Counted from the stretch's first letter, positions 1 through 8,556 are shown. The stretch is 64,000 nt of DNA from NVTR01 sp036480115 (GCA_965224795.1 CBDDAE010000001.1:1116001-1180000), one strand, 5' to 3'. The notes: generated by a model not told the origin, from the sequence alone. Numbers and translations are program-made.

Positions 1-1
1 G

Positions 2-556
2 CCCCGCGATATCGGGCCAAATTCAGATGGTTCTGTGCCTGTGGTTCAACTGCTGGAAGGCATTCTAATGGAGATGATTGACGCCGATCTCGCCAGCGAC
101 GCGGCGGTGGCAAAATCCAGCCATGAGCGCCAAAAGATGTGGGCCATCCGCGAAGCTGCAGCAGAGATTACCCTGGGGCGAATGCCCTATGTGGATACCG
201 ACGTTGCTGTTCCTCTGGATCAGGTCACCAATTTTATGCAAACTGCGCTGGCACAATTAAAGAAAATTGATGCCAGGGCCGAAACCAATACTGTGGCGCA
301 CCTGGGGGACGGCAACCTGCATTTTACGGTCTGGCCCAGTAGGGATGACCCAAAGCACCATAAAACCATCCGCACCATGATAGATGATCTGGCCATTGAA
401 CTGGGTGGGTCTTTTTCTGCCGAACATGGTGTGGGGCTAACAAAAAAGGCGACATTGGCGACCGGAAAAGACCCGGTGGCCTATGCCCTGATGCAAACCA
501 TCAAAAAAGCACTGGACCCGAATGGGATCATGAATCCGGGAAAAATCCTTCCCTAG
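2..556 (+). CDS. FAD-linked oxidase, C-terminal part (truncated by window edge)
   Basis: The reading frame is open from the left edge, so only the C-terminal 184 residues are present. It matches the C-terminal domain of FAD-linked oxidases such as D-lactate dehydrogenase (cytochrome) and glycolate oxidase GlcD. Visible family signatures are NTVAHLGDGNLHF, the SAEHGVG motif near the flavin and substrate site, and the terminal DPNGIMNPGKI. These enzymes oxidise 2-hydroxyacids with an FAD bound by an N-terminal domain that lies outside the window. The substrate cannot be decided from this part. Its stop overlaps the stop of the convergent hemC by four bases (CTAG). Confidence 0.9.
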   Translation, partial: PRDIGPNSDGSVPVVQLLEGILMEMIDADLASDAAVAKSSHERQKMWAIREAAAEITLGRMPYVDTDVAVPLDQVTNFMQTALAQLKKIDARAETNTVAHLGDGNLHFTVWPSRDDPKHHKTIRTMIDDLAIELGGSFSAEHGVGLTKKATLATGKDPVAYALMQTIKKALDPNGIMNPGKILP

Positions 557-1497
557 TGCCAGTCAAAAAAGCCCGGCCCGGCCCGATCAAGCAGCAATTT
601 TGCAAGCCCCTGCCCGATTTTCGCGCCATCTTCAATTGGCCCGGTAATCTGGTCGATTTGAACTTCTGACCCATCCGGGCGCAAGACTTCGCCGCGCAAC
701 CGTAGCTGCCCGCCTATTAGGTCGGCCAAACCGGCAATGGGCGTTTGGCATGATCCATCCAACGCCGCCAGGAACGCCCGTTCCGCCGCCAGTACCTGCC
801 CGGTTTCACAGTGCTGAATACCTTCCAGCAGGCCCGCAACGCTGGCGTCACCCTGACGCCGCTCAACCCCAATAGCGCCCTGGGCGATCGCTGGTAAAAT
901 GGCATCCGGGTCAATTGGCGCGCGCGGCACTTCACCCAGACCAAGCCGGTTCAAACCTGCCATGGCCAGAAACGTTGCCTGCGCCACACCGTCCTGCAAT
1001 TTCTTCAACCGGGTCTGAACATTTCCCCTGAATTCAACAACTTGCAGGTCAGGGCGGCGATTGAGTAGCTGGGCTTTGCGCCGAATGCTTGAGGTGCCAA
1101 CAACAGTGCCCGCTTCAAGATCATCAAAACCGCGCCCATCCAGCGACACCAGCGCATCACGGCAATCTTCGCGCGGCAGGTAGCAATCCAGCGCCAACCC
1201 TTTGGGCTGTTCAACCGGCATATCCTTCATGGAATGCACCGCAATGTCGATGGCGCCGCTTAGCAGATCATCCTCAATCTCCTTGGTGAACAGACCCTTG
1301 CCGCCAAGCTCTTTCAACGGGCGATCCTGCACGCGGTCACCGGTCACCGAAATCACCACAATTTCAAAGGCCGTTTCAGGCAGATCAAACGCCGCCATCA
1401 ACCGCGCGCGCGTTTCATGCGCTTGCACCAGCGCCAACGGTGATCCACGGGTGCCAATTTTCAGCGGCTGATCTGGTGTCGGTAAATTCATTGTCAT
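553..1497 (-). CDS. hemC: Hydroxymethylbilane synthase (porphobilinogen deaminase)
   Basis: This 314-residue cytosolic enzyme polymerises four porphobilinogen units into hydroxymethylbilane, the linear tetrapyrrole before uroporphyrinogen III. Evidence is the N-terminal KIGTRGSPLAL motif, the VISVTGDR and GGKGLFTKEIE stretches, the VGTSSIRR substrate-binding arginines and the dipyrromethane cofactor cysteine in GSCQTPIAG. The length is usual for the family. I chose the ATG at 1497, with another ATG two codons later; the frame runs open much further upstream but that part has no family similarity. It is divergent from hemE across about 100 bases, so haem genes share this promoter region. Confidence 0.96.
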   Translation of the reverse strand: MTMNLPTPDQPLKIGTRGSPLALVQAHETRARLMAAFDLPETAFEIVVISVTGDRVQDRPLKELGGKGLFTKEIEDDLLSGAIDIAVHSMKDMPVEQPKGLALDCYLPREDCRDALVSLDGRGFDDLEAGTVVGTSSIRRKAQLLNRRPDLQVVEFRGNVQTRLKKLQDGVAQATFLAMAGLNRLGLGEVPRAPIDPDAILPAIAQGAIGVERRQGDASVAGLLEGIQHCETGQVLAAERAFLAALDGSCQTPIAGLADLIGGQLRLRGEVLRPDGSEVQIDQITGPIEDGAKIGQGLAKLLLDRAGPGFFDWH

Positions 1498-1599
1498 ATC
1501 TGACTGAATACTTGCGACGCATGGTCCTGACAACCACCCAATGGGTTGACAAATTGCTGCAGGCAATTGACCACCGGGGTATTCTGACAGGGGTTGAAT

Positions 1600-2631
1600 A
1601 TGGCTGAAACGAAAACAATATTGCGGGCTCTGGCAGGTGAGACATTGCCGGTGCCGCCAATCTGGATGATGCGTCAGGCCGGGCGGTATCTGCCGGAATA
1701 CAAAGCTACCCGCGCCAAGGCCGGGGATTTTCTGTCTCTGTGCTACAACCCCGATCTGGCCGCCGAAGTCACCCTGCAACCGATCCGTCGCTACGGCTTT
1801 GACGCCGCGATCCTGTTTGCCGACATCCTGCTGGTGCCCCAGGCACTGGGGGCTGATCTGTGGTTTGTATCAGGCGAAGGCCCGCGGCTGTCCACCATCA
1901 CCACACCCGGTGGTGTGACCGCGCTAAAGCCAGTGGATGCAATCCACGAAACCCTGTCACCGATCTATGAAACCATCAAAATCCTGACCCGCGAACTGCC
2001 GGATGACACCACGCTTATCGGTTTTGCCGGTGCGCCCTGGACTGTCGCCACCTATATGATCGCCGGGCGCGGCACCCCGGATCAGGGGCCGGCTCACGCG
2101 CTGATTGCCCAGGATCGCGCAACGTTTGAAGCGCTGTTGGCGCGGATCACAGAGGCCACTATTTCCTATCTTTCCATGCAGATAGAAGCAGGGGCAGAAG
2201 TGGTGAAACTGTTTGACAGCTGGGCCGGCTCACTGAAAGGCACGGACTTTGACAAATACGCGCTGGCCCCTGCCATTCAAATTATCAGCGCTTTAAAAAC
2301 CAAACACCCAAACGTGCCGATCATCGCCTTCCCACGCGAAGCCGGGGATCGCTATATCGGCTTTGCCAAGGCGACCGGTTCCGACTGCGTGGCGCTGGAT
2401 AATTCGGTTTCGGCCGATTGGGGCGCGGCAAATGTGCAGGTAGATGGCTGCGTACAGGGCAATCTCGCGTCCCATCACATGGTCACTGGCGGACAGGCGT
2501 TGGTGGACGAAACCAAGCGCATCGTCCAGGCGTTTTCCGGCGGCCCGCATATCTTTAATCTGGGCCATGGCATCACCCCGGACGCCGACCCGGACAACGT
2601 GCAGGCGATGATTGACGCGGTCCGTTCATAG
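1600..2631 (+). CDS. hemE: Uroporphyrinogen decarboxylase
   Basis: A 343-residue enzyme that decarboxylates the four acetate side chains of uroporphyrinogen III to give coproporphyrinogen III in the cytosol. The first family signature PPIWMMRQAGRYLPEY lies near residue 20, and the second, GFAGAPWT, near residue 145. The ATG at 1600 is preferred to an in-frame TTG two codons earlier. It is divergent from hemC, and hemF (the next enzyme in the pathway) lies 2.3 kb downstream on the other strand. This gives three consecutive or near-consecutive steps of haem synthesis in 6 kb. Confidence 0.97.
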   Translation: MAETKTILRALAGETLPVPPIWMMRQAGRYLPEYKATRAKAGDFLSLCYNPDLAAEVTLQPIRRYGFDAAILFADILLVPQALGADLWFVSGEGPRLSTITTPGGVTALKPVDAIHETLSPIYETIKILTRELPDDTTLIGFAGAPWTVATYMIAGRGTPDQGPAHALIAQDRATFEALLARITEATISYLSMQIEAGAEVVKLFDSWAGSLKGTDFDKYALAPAIQIISALKTKHPNVPIIAFPREAGDRYIGFAKATGSDCVALDNSVSADWGAANVQVDGCVQGNLASHHMVTGGQALVDETKRIVQAFSGGPHIFNLGHGITPDADPDNVQAMIDAVRS

Positions 2632-2655
2632 CGCTGATCTGACAATTAACTTGAT

Positions 2656-2689
2656 CTACAGATAAATATCACCTATATTATTTCTGTAG
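2656..2689. promoter_or_regulatory. Inverted repeat, probable autoregulatory operator of the Xre/RES module
   Basis: Imperfect inverted repeat with 7-base perfect outer arms (CTACAGA at 2656-2662 and TCTGTAG at 2683-2689) and AT-rich inner arms. It ends 12 bases before the antitoxin ATG at 2702. The position and symmetry fit an operator bound by a dimeric Xre-type antitoxin that represses its own operon; that role is inference. Confidence 0.6.
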
Positions 2690-2701
2690 AAAGGCGTTAT
2701 C

Positions 2702-3076
2702 ATGGCAATTATCACCCAACTCCACCCTGCCCCGTCCGAGGGCGCGATCCTGTCCAAGGCCGGATTTCGTGCGGCCAAAGCACTTGGGCTAAGCCAGAAA
2801 ACCCTTGGCGATGTGATCGGGGTCAGCAGTGCCACGGTGTCGCGAATGAAAGATGGCGGCTTTGCGCTGAACGGCAAACCGTTTGAATTGGCCAGCTATC
2901 TGATCCGCATTTACCGGTCACTTGACGCAATTGTCGGCGGTGATCGGGCTGCAATGAAATCCTGGATGGCCGCCAATAACCGTGATCTGCGCGGCGTGCC
3001 AAAGGGGCTGGTAGTCAACAGCGCCGGGTTGATCAATGTGATGAATTATCTTGATGCGCAGCGCGCTCCACTCTGA
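2702..3076 (+). CDS. Antitoxin with Xre-type HTH and MbcA/ParS toxin-binding domain
   Basis: A 124-residue protein. Residues about 18-52 form a helix-turn-helix (TLGDVIGVSSATVSRMKDG), and residues about 60-120 match the C-terminal toxin-binding domain of the MbcA/ParS/Xre family (DUF2384). In known pairs this domain neutralises a RES-domain toxin and the HTH represses the operon. A ribosome binding site AAAGG lies seven bases before the ATG. The gene overlaps the following RES gene by 23 bases, which implies translational coupling, and an inverted repeat sits in its promoter. The family assignment is firm; the exact regulation is inferred. Confidence 0.88.
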   Translation: MAIITQLHPAPSEGAILSKAGFRAAKALGLSQKTLGDVIGVSSATVSRMKDGGFALNGKPFELASYLIRIYRSLDAIVGGDRAAMKSWMAANNRDLRGVPKGLVVNSAGLINVMNYLDAQRAPL

Positions 3077-3770
3077 ACCTTATACCGGCACCGTCTGGCG
3101 GATGGTTGAAGGGCAGCATCTGGTGTCGACCATGGCGCTGGTGGATAGTCTGCAAGAGCAAAAACTTTTAGAAGAAATCCTCGAACGCTCCAAACCCCCT
3201 GTTCCAATTGAATGCCAGCATCTGCATTACCTGATGGCCGCGCCGTTTCGTTACGGGCTGTACCCGGTGAATTCGCGGTTTCGCCGACGCGGGCAAACGC
3301 CGGGGGTGTTTTATGCAAGCGAGGCGGCAATCACGGCTGCGGCTGAAACAGTGTGGTCGCGGCTGCGGTTTTTCGCGGTGGCTGAAGGCGCGGAGCTGCC
3401 AAAGGGTGCGGCGGAGTTTACGGCGTTTTCGGTGGGTGTTGATGTTGAGGCTGCGATTGATTTGATGGCTGGGCCGTTGTCGGCGGAGGCGGTCAAGTGG
3501 AACAACCCCGATGACTATACGGCGTGTCTTGAACTGGCGGATACAGCGCGAAAGATCGGCGCCGGGTTGATCCGATATAGTTCCGTGCGTCACCCGGAGG
3601 GGTTGGCGAATGTCGCGGTGCTGGACTGTGCTGCGTTTGCGGGGGCCGCGCCTGAGGAGCGGCAGACGTGGAAGATTGTGCTCCGTGTTGGTGGCGCGGT
3701 TGTGGTTCGGGAGTTTCCCTATGCGGCGTGGGAGATGAAGGTTGAGGGGGCGAAGTTGGAGTTTGTTTGA
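3054..3770 (+). CDS. RES-domain toxin (predicted NAD+-degrading)
   Basis: A 238-residue protein of the RES family, whose characterised members (for example MbcT and Res) destroy NAD+ by phosphorolysis or hydrolysis and stop growth. The family's key arginine lies in VWRMVEG or SRFRRRG, followed by TPGVFYAS and a conserved glutamate in AAAETVW, and the conserved serine lies in LIRYSS. I start it at the ATG 3054; a TTG lies one codon earlier. It overlaps the antitoxin gene by 23 bases. The 3' third is rich in G and T at codon third positions compared with neighbours, a weak sign of transfer. Confidence 0.85.
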   Translation: MRSALHSEPYTGTVWRMVEGQHLVSTMALVDSLQEQKLLEEILERSKPPVPIECQHLHYLMAAPFRYGLYPVNSRFRRRGQTPGVFYASEAAITAAAETVWSRLRFFAVAEGAELPKGAAEFTAFSVGVDVEAAIDLMAGPLSAEAVKWNNPDDYTACLELADTARKIGAGLIRYSSVRHPEGLANVAVLDCAAFAGAAPEERQTWKIVLRVGGAVVVREFPYAAWEMKVEGAKLEFV

Positions 3771-3875
3771 AGGGAGGTCTAGAGCTTTGTGGGAATTAGT
3801 ATTTAGCGGGCAGTCTCAATTAACCAAATTAGGCCCAAATTTTAACGCACGCCATTGCCACGGCTCAGCTATTTT

Positions 3876-4175
3876 TCAGGGACACAAATAGGCATCTGCC
3901 AGTGCATTTGTCCCGTCGTCAGATGATACCATGTTTGTTAGAACGAATGCGTTCCCACCACGTATTGCTACTTCGTTCCGCACTTTATTTAGCGCACTGT
4001 CTGCATCATGTGCAGTCGTTAACCCGAATAATTCAATACCAGAAACAGGCCCCAGAAAATTGCATATTGTTTTTGTTTCAGTGGGTATCTGACGGACAAG
4101 TTGAGCTTGAGTTGTCAGTGCGGTGCTACACCCTGCTACCGCAAGAATAGAAACTAAAATAGCCGAAATGCGCAT
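3876..4175 (-). CDS. Small lipoprotein, DUF4156-like
   Basis: A 99-residue predicted lipoprotein. The N-terminus is a short signal peptide ending in the lipobox AVAGC, with the lipidated cysteine at residue 16. The C-terminal half (ALNKVRNEVAIRGGNAFVLTN, shortened here) resembles the RNxAAxxGGNA pattern of DUF4156/RcsF-type envelope lipoproteins. I chose the ATG at 4175 because GGGAGA lies seven bases upstream; an ATG five codons earlier has no such site. The function is unknown. It probably sits at the inner face of the outer membrane, which is inference from the lipobox alone. Confidence 0.6.
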   Translation of the reverse strand: MRISAILVSILAVAGCSTALTTQAQLVRQIPTETKTICNFLGPVSGIELFGLTTAHDADSALNKVRNEVAIRGGNAFVLTNMVSSDDGTNALADAYLCP

Positions 4176-4415
4176 AAAATAATCTCCCAAACATTTCGCA
4201 AATTAAGACAACTCTTTAAGTAAAACTAAAAGATTACTCCAAAGTTAACAGCAAAGAATAACCACCAAATAGAGCGATCCAACGTGTGAGCGGCGCCTAA
4301 CACTGGGTAAGTCAAAGCTCCGCTCCGACCGTTTGGTCCCCTGGATCGATTCCCGGACAGTTCAACCTCTCGTAAGGAAGTCCGGGCGCGACGTTCATTT
4401 AGGAACCCATCGAAT

Positions 4416-4817
4416 TCAGCCCGGCATTTTCCACGCATACCGGACCAGCACCAGTAGCAATATCACCTCTACCGCGCTGCCGAGCAGGAAGTAGATCCAT
4501 GTCTCTCCGATGCAGCTGCCGACAATAGTCAGGGCGTATAGCAGCGCCACCACGATGTTGGCCCAGCGGTTCAACCTTGGTGGCATCACCAGCGACAGGA
4601 ACACCATCAGGCTGGGGATCAGGATGTAGACCGTGGTCAGCGCAAGGAATGTCTGGCTAACGTCGAATATGTGGATTTTTCCGTCCAGAATGCCCTGGGC
4701 AACATCCAGCCGGTACAGGGAAAGTATGTCAACATAGGCGAAGATAAACAGGAGGCTGACCCAGAGGCCGGAGATTTTGATGCGGGTGCTGACGGGGGGA
4801 TCAAAGGTTTCAGTCAT
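4416..4817 (-). CDS. Four-helix membrane protein, DUF6326-like
   Basis: A 133-residue integral membrane protein with four predicted transmembrane segments: ISGLWVSLLFIFAYVDILSL, a central one around TVYILIPSLMVFLSLVM, then IVVALLYALTIVGSC and FLLGSAVEVILLLVLVRYAW. The first segment resembles DUF6326 family proteins of unknown function. The ATG at 4817 has AGGACC upstream and removes a non-hydrophobic leader. It stands alone between hemF and a small lipoprotein, all on the minus strand, but gaps of more than 160 bases argue against a shared transcript. Confidence 0.65.
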   Translation of the reverse strand: MTETFDPPVSTRIKISGLWVSLLFIFAYVDILSLYRLDVAQGILDGKIHIFDVSQTFLALTTVYILIPSLMVFLSLVMPPRLNRWANIVVALLYALTIVGSCIGETWIYFLLGSAVEVILLLVLVRYAWKMPG

Positions 4818-4980
4818 TGGGGTCCTAGTTACTGTTGTATGATCGCGCGACGCGAGTCGCATTTATCCGACATTTTGCAATAAATACATTACACAATGTC
4901 AAGTATACCATACATAGAAAGCCATTAGTCTCTGCTGCCAACAATCGCTTCAACCAGTATGGACGTCAGGTGGGGTAGTC

Positions 4981-5871
4981 CTAAACCCACTTGGCCATGG
5001 GCGGCAGGCTCATCAACACCGCATTCGCGTCATGCCCGGTTTCCAGCCCGAATTTGGTGCCCCGGTCATAGACCAGATTATATTCGGCGTAGAGACCCCG
5101 ATGGATCAGTTGGGTATCTTTGTCGGCCTCAGTCCAAGGTGTGTCGCGGCGTTTTTCCACCAGCGGGGCGTAAGCGGGAAGAAAGGCGCGGCCTGCATCC
5201 TGGGTAAAGGCGAAATCGGCGTCCCAGTCGCCGGTGTTGTGGTCATCAAAGAAGATGCCACCCACGCCGCGGGCGCGTTTGCGGTGCGGGACGTAGAAAT
5301 ATTCGTCGGCCCATGCCTTGAAACGCGGGTAGTAATCGGGATTATGCAGGTCGCAATGTTGTTTTTGTACCCTATGAAACTCGGCTGTATCGTCATCATA
5401 TTCAATGCACGGGTTCAAATCAGACCCACCGCCAAGCCACCAGGCACCCGGCGTCCAGAACATCCGCGTGTTCATGTGCACTGACGGTGTGTGCGGGTTT
5501 TGCATATGAGCCACCAGCGAAATACCCGACGCCCAGAACCGCGGATCATCCGCCATGCCCGGCACACCGCGCGCCGCCATTGCTTTTTGCGCCTTTTCAC
5601 CCAGTTTGCCATGGACGGTCGAGACATTGACGCCGACCTTTTCAAACACCCGCCCATCACGCATCACGCTCATCAAGCCGCCACCGGCGTCTGACCCATC
5701 GTCACTGGCGCGTTTGGTTTCGCTCACCTCAAAGCGGCCCGCAGGCCGGCCGGCAAACGGACCCATGGTTTGCCTATCTTCCAGGGCTTCAAAGCTTGCA
5801 AAGATGTCATCCCTCAGGCTGCGAAACCACACGGTGACCTGGGATTTGCGGTTGTCAAAATTTTGGCTCAT
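4981..5871 (-). CDS. hemF: Oxygen-dependent coproporphyrinogen III oxidase
   Basis: A 296-residue cytosolic enzyme that oxidatively decarboxylates coproporphyrinogen III to protoporphyrinogen IX using O2. The family signature is present as KAWADEYFYVPHRKRARGVG (glycines and HR conserved) followed by GIFFDD, and RGTKFGLETGHDANAVLMSL near the C-terminus. The length matches HemF from other proteobacteria. The start ATG at 5871 has AGGATG upstream. It works two steps after HemE, encoded 2.3 kb away. The anaerobic alternative HemN is not in the window. Confidence 0.97.
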   Translation of the reverse strand: MSQNFDNRKSQVTVWFRSLRDDIFASFEALEDRQTMGPFAGRPAGRFEVSETKRASDDGSDAGGGLMSVMRDGRVFEKVGVNVSTVHGKLGEKAQKAMAARGVPGMADDPRFWASGISLVAHMQNPHTPSVHMNTRMFWTPGAWWLGGGSDLNPCIEYDDDTAEFHRVQKQHCDLHNPDYYPRFKAWADEYFYVPHRKRARGVGGIFFDDHNTGDWDADFAFTQDAGRAFLPAYAPLVEKRRDTPWTEADKDTQLIHRGLYAEYNLVYDRGTKFGLETGHDANAVLMSLPPMAKWV

Positions 5872-5990
5872 TTACCAATTTCATCCTGTCTAAAGGTGTC
5901 CTTGTTATCTGATAACACCCCGGTTTGCTTCCCATGTCCGCGTATTAGCCCTATTTAGGCAGCTAATCTATGTTGTGAAAGGACGAATTA

Positions 5991-6365
5991 ATGCGCCGAA
6001 TTTTAATGATTGCCCTGTTACCGCTTGTCGGCTGTGCCTCACCCCAAGAACAATGCATTGCCAACGCTGGCAACGATATTCGGGTGGTTTCCAAGCTCAT
6101 TGCCACAACCCGGGCCAATATTAACCGCGGCTATGGCATACGAACTGAAGAGTTTTTTGAAAATGAAAGGCAGGTCTGCGGGATAATTGATGACAAAGAG
6201 GTATTTTGCGATGTGGCCGTCGCCGATAGCCGACAGGTGCCCGTTGCCCTGGACCTAAACACGGAAAAAAGTAAATTGGATTCTCTATTGGAAAAACACG
6301 CGCAACTAAGCCAAAGGGCGAATGCTGTGGTCGCAGAATGCCAAATTCGCTACCCGCAAACCTGA
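5991..6365 (+). CDS. Small lipoprotein of unknown function
   Basis: A 124-residue predicted lipoprotein with signal peptide MRRILMIALLPLVGC and a lipobox LVGC (cysteine 15). Three further cysteines (in EQCIA, RQVCG and VFCDV) plus one near the end (AECQI) could form disulfides in the periplasm. The last third is probably helical (KSKLDSLLEKHAQLSQRANA). The ribosome binding site AAAGGA sits at a good distance from the ATG. It is divergent from hemF and convergent with the SDR gene, seven bases away. I do not recognise the family. Confidence 0.7.
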   Translation: MRRILMIALLPLVGCASPQEQCIANAGNDIRVVSKLIATTRANINRGYGIRTEEFFENERQVCGIIDDKEVFCDVAVADSRQVPVALDLNTEKSKLDSLLEKHAQLSQRANAVVAECQIRYPQT

Positions 6366-6372
6366 AATACGA

Positions 6373-7185
6373 TTAGTGGGCCGCAGTTTCAACACTATCC
6401 ATAAGGGTGCGCCCGCCGTCCACAGTTACGATCTGACCAGTCATGAAACCAGAGGCATCCGAGGCTAAAAACTGCACCGTTTCAACAATCTCGGACGGGC
6501 TGGCAATGCGCCCTAAGGGCGTATTTTCAGTAATTTCATCGCGCTTAACATCTTGATCAACAAGCGCTGTACGCAAGCTTTCGCTCATCATACTGCCAAA
6601 GGCCACGGTATTGACGCGAATATTGTGTTTGGCCAGCACCAGGGCCATAGAACGGGTCAATTGATCCAACGCAGCTGTACTAACCGAATAGGCCAGTAAA
6701 TCCGGGTGAATGCGCTGCGAGGCAATGGACGAAATGTTTACGATAGTACCAACTGCTCCGCTTTTCTCTTCGGAAGATTTAGCCTGCGAGATCATTTTAC
6801 GAGCAACGGTCTGGCTAAGACGATAACCGGTTGTCAGGTTTTGCTCCAGCATGTTGACCAGCGTATTGTCGTCCAGATCAAGCGGATCACTGGTGACCAA
6901 CTGGCGGCTTGCATTGACCAGTATATCCACCCGATCAAAGGCATCTAGTGTCGCTGATAGTAGATTGGCTTGGGTTAGTTTTTCTCGTAAGTCACCGGCA
7001 AAAAACTGGGCCTTACTGTCGCCATCGCCGCCAAGTTGCTCGACTTCTTCGGCCAGTTTCGTTTCATCCATATCCGCTAACATGACGTTGGCACCCTGGG
7101 CGACAAAATGGCGTGCGATGGCCAGCCCAATACCATTTGCTGCCCCAGTTATAATTGCGGTTTTTCCAGAAACTGAAAACGACAT
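6373..7185 (-). CDS. Short-chain dehydrogenase/reductase with altered active site
   Basis: A 270-residue Rossmann-fold SDR protein. The NAD(P) glycine motif TGAANGIGLAIA is at residues 14-25, and the active-site serine lies in NISSIAS. The usual YxxxK catalytic motif reads YSVST: the tyrosine is present but the lysine is replaced by threonine (codon ACA). Canonical SDR catalysis needs that lysine, so this copy may act differently, bind without catalysis, or be an alternative lineage. It is the third gene of an operon clpS-rsmC-SDR, 35 bases after rsmC. The substrate is unknown. Confidence 0.85.
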   Translation of the reverse strand: MSFSVSGKTAIITGAANGIGLAIARHFVAQGANVMLADMDETKLAEEVEQLGGDGDSKAQFFAGDLREKLTQANLLSATLDAFDRVDILVNASRQLVTSDPLDLDDNTLVNMLEQNLTTGYRLSQTVARKMISQAKSSEEKSGAVGTIVNISSIASQRIHPDLLAYSVSTAALDQLTRSMALVLAKHNIRVNTVAFGSMMSESLRTALVDQDVKRDEITENTPLGRIASPSEIVETVQFLASDASGFMTGQIVTVDGGRTLMDSVETAAH

Positions 7186-7220
7186 GAAAGCCCTGACTGC
7201 TTTGGCCCTATCCGGGCGAT

Positions 7221-8213
7221 TTAGCTTTTCCTCGGGCGGGGAAACCTTGCCCGAAATACTTTGAACGATTTGTCACCAGCTACTTCTGTAACCTCTTTAA
7301 AGGTTTCAGATAGGTGCTGCTCATAGGGCAAATGTCGGTTTGCCACCAGCCATACTACACCCCGGCGCGACAAAAGCCGGGCTGCCGCAGTAATAAAGCC
7401 ACGCCCCAAATCCGGGTCAGCAACTCGACTGGTATGAAAGGGTGGGTTAGTCACCACATGGTCAAAATCTGATACAACGTTAAAGGATCGCGCATCGGCC
7501 CAATGAAACCGGGCACGGGGATCGGAAACGTTTGTCCGCGCGCATTCCAAGGCGGCATGCTCGGCCTCAATTAGATGACATTCTCTAACGCCGTCTTTTT
7601 GTAAGATATGATGCGCCAGATATCCCCACCCCGCTCCAAGATCGGCAACATTCCCCGATAGCTTGACGGGTAGACCCGCAACCAAAGCCGCAGACCCCCG
7701 ATCGATTGCATCGGCGGAAAACACCCCCGCTTCGGTGAAAAAGCCATCTTTGTTTTTAATCCGCCCCAAGGGTGCCCAATCAGAAAAATCGCCGCCCGAA
7801 AGGATAAATATCTTTCCATGAGCTTTAGAAAACACATTGCCGATGTGGCCGCCGTGGGCGCGGCATGCCTTCAAAATACTATCAATACCATCGGTTTTCT
7901 GGCCATCAATAACCACTGGCCCCCCATTGGTAATGGCCAACGCCCTGTGGATCATTGCGCGACCTTCGGCCTTTGAGCGGGGTAAAAACACCAACGCTGA
8001 ACCAAAAACCCCTTTTACATCAGTTTGCGTGCGAAAATCTTGGTCAGCTAGCAATTGGTGGTCCGGATAAAACCCCTGAACAGCAACCACACGCTGCTTG
8101 GGCAGCTCTGAAATGTCCGTTAATGCTGTCGGGTGAAAAACAGCGATATCCCCCGTTTCGGGAAATTCAACCAATCCGGCTTCAATGGCAAAGGTTAGGC
8201 GAGAACGGGCCAT
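7221..8213 (-). CDS. rsmC: RsmC-like SAM-dependent methyltransferase (16S rRNA G1207 type)
   Basis: A 330-residue class I methyltransferase with a duplicated fold. The C-terminal catalytic half has the SAM-binding VADLGAGWGYLAHH motif and the NPPF motif (VVTNPPFHTS) of base-amino methyltransferases; the N-terminal half is the degenerate copy typical of RsmC. RsmC methylates N2 of G1207 in 16S rRNA in 30S subunits. I chose the ATG at 8213; a TTG two codons earlier has no better support. It lies 22 bases after clpS on the same strand. The exact target base is inferred from the family. Confidence 0.8.
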   Translation of the reverse strand: MARSRLTFAIEAGLVEFPETGDIAVFHPTALTDISELPKQRVVAVQGFYPDHQLLADQDFRTQTDVKGVFGSALVFLPRSKAEGRAMIHRALAITNGGPVVIDGQKTDGIDSILKACRAHGGHIGNVFSKAHGKIFILSGGDFSDWAPLGRIKNKDGFFTEAGVFSADAIDRGSAALVAGLPVKLSGNVADLGAGWGYLAHHILQKDGVRECHLIEAEHAALECARTNVSDPRARFHWADARSFNVVSDFDHVVTNPPFHTSRVADPDLGRGFITAAARLLSRRGVVWLVANRHLPYEQHLSETFKEVTEVAGDKSFKVFRARFPRPRKS

Positions 8214-8235
8214 GGCCAAGCGCGCAAACCGCGCC

Positions 8236-8556
8236 CTATTCCTTTTCCATGGTACATTGCAGTGGGTGCTGGTGACGCCGTGCCAGATCCATCACTTGTG
8301 TAACCTTGGTTTCAGCCAACTCATGGGACAGCACCGTCACCAGGGCCACACCCTTTTGGTGGACCGTCAGCATAATCTCAATTGATTGCGCATTATTCAG
8401 GCCAAAGAAGCGCTCCAGAATATGTACGACAAATTCCATTGGTGTGAAATCGTCATTCAACAATAGCACTTTATAAAGTGGCGGGCGTTTGGTCTTGGCC
8501 CGCGACTTTGTCACGACCCCGATGTCATCAACCGGGTCGTTACTATTGTGCGACAT
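8236..8556 (-). CDS. clpS: ATP-dependent Clp protease adaptor ClpS
   Basis: A 106-residue cytosolic adaptor that delivers N-end-rule substrates to ClpAP. The conserved core is complete: PPLYKVLLLNDDFTPMEFVV (the N-degron pocket asparagine-aspartate pair), the helix FFGLNNAQSIEIML, and VHQKGVALV. The start ATG at 8556 gives the usual ClpS length with a disordered N-terminal extension. It is first in a three-gene operon with rsmC and an SDR gene; clpA is not adjacent in this window. Confidence 0.95.
   Translation of the reverse strand: MSHNSNDPVDDIGVVTKSRAKTKRPPLYKVLLLNDDFTPMEFVVHILERFFGLNNAQSIEIMLTVHQKGVALVTVLSHELAETKVTQVMDLARRHQHPLQCTMEKE

Noticed and set aside
1498..1779. Upstream extension of the hemC frame
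   Set aside because: The extension overlaps the hemE start region and has no similarity to deaminases; the family start fits the ATG near 1497.
4330..4380. A stretch (GGATCGATTCCCGG) that resembles a tRNA T-arm
   Set aside because: No acceptor stem, anticodon arm or D-arm can be formed around it.
4226..4438. A 70-codon minus-strand frame between the small lipoprotein and the DUF6326-like gene
   Set aside because: It has no ribosome binding site, a composition rich in R, S and G, and overlaps the end of the membrane-protein gene. I see no family similarity.
1600..5871. hem genes as a sign of a nearby photosynthesis gene cluster
   Set aside because: hemC, hemE and hemF serve ordinary haem synthesis. 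No bch, puf or crt gene is in the window.
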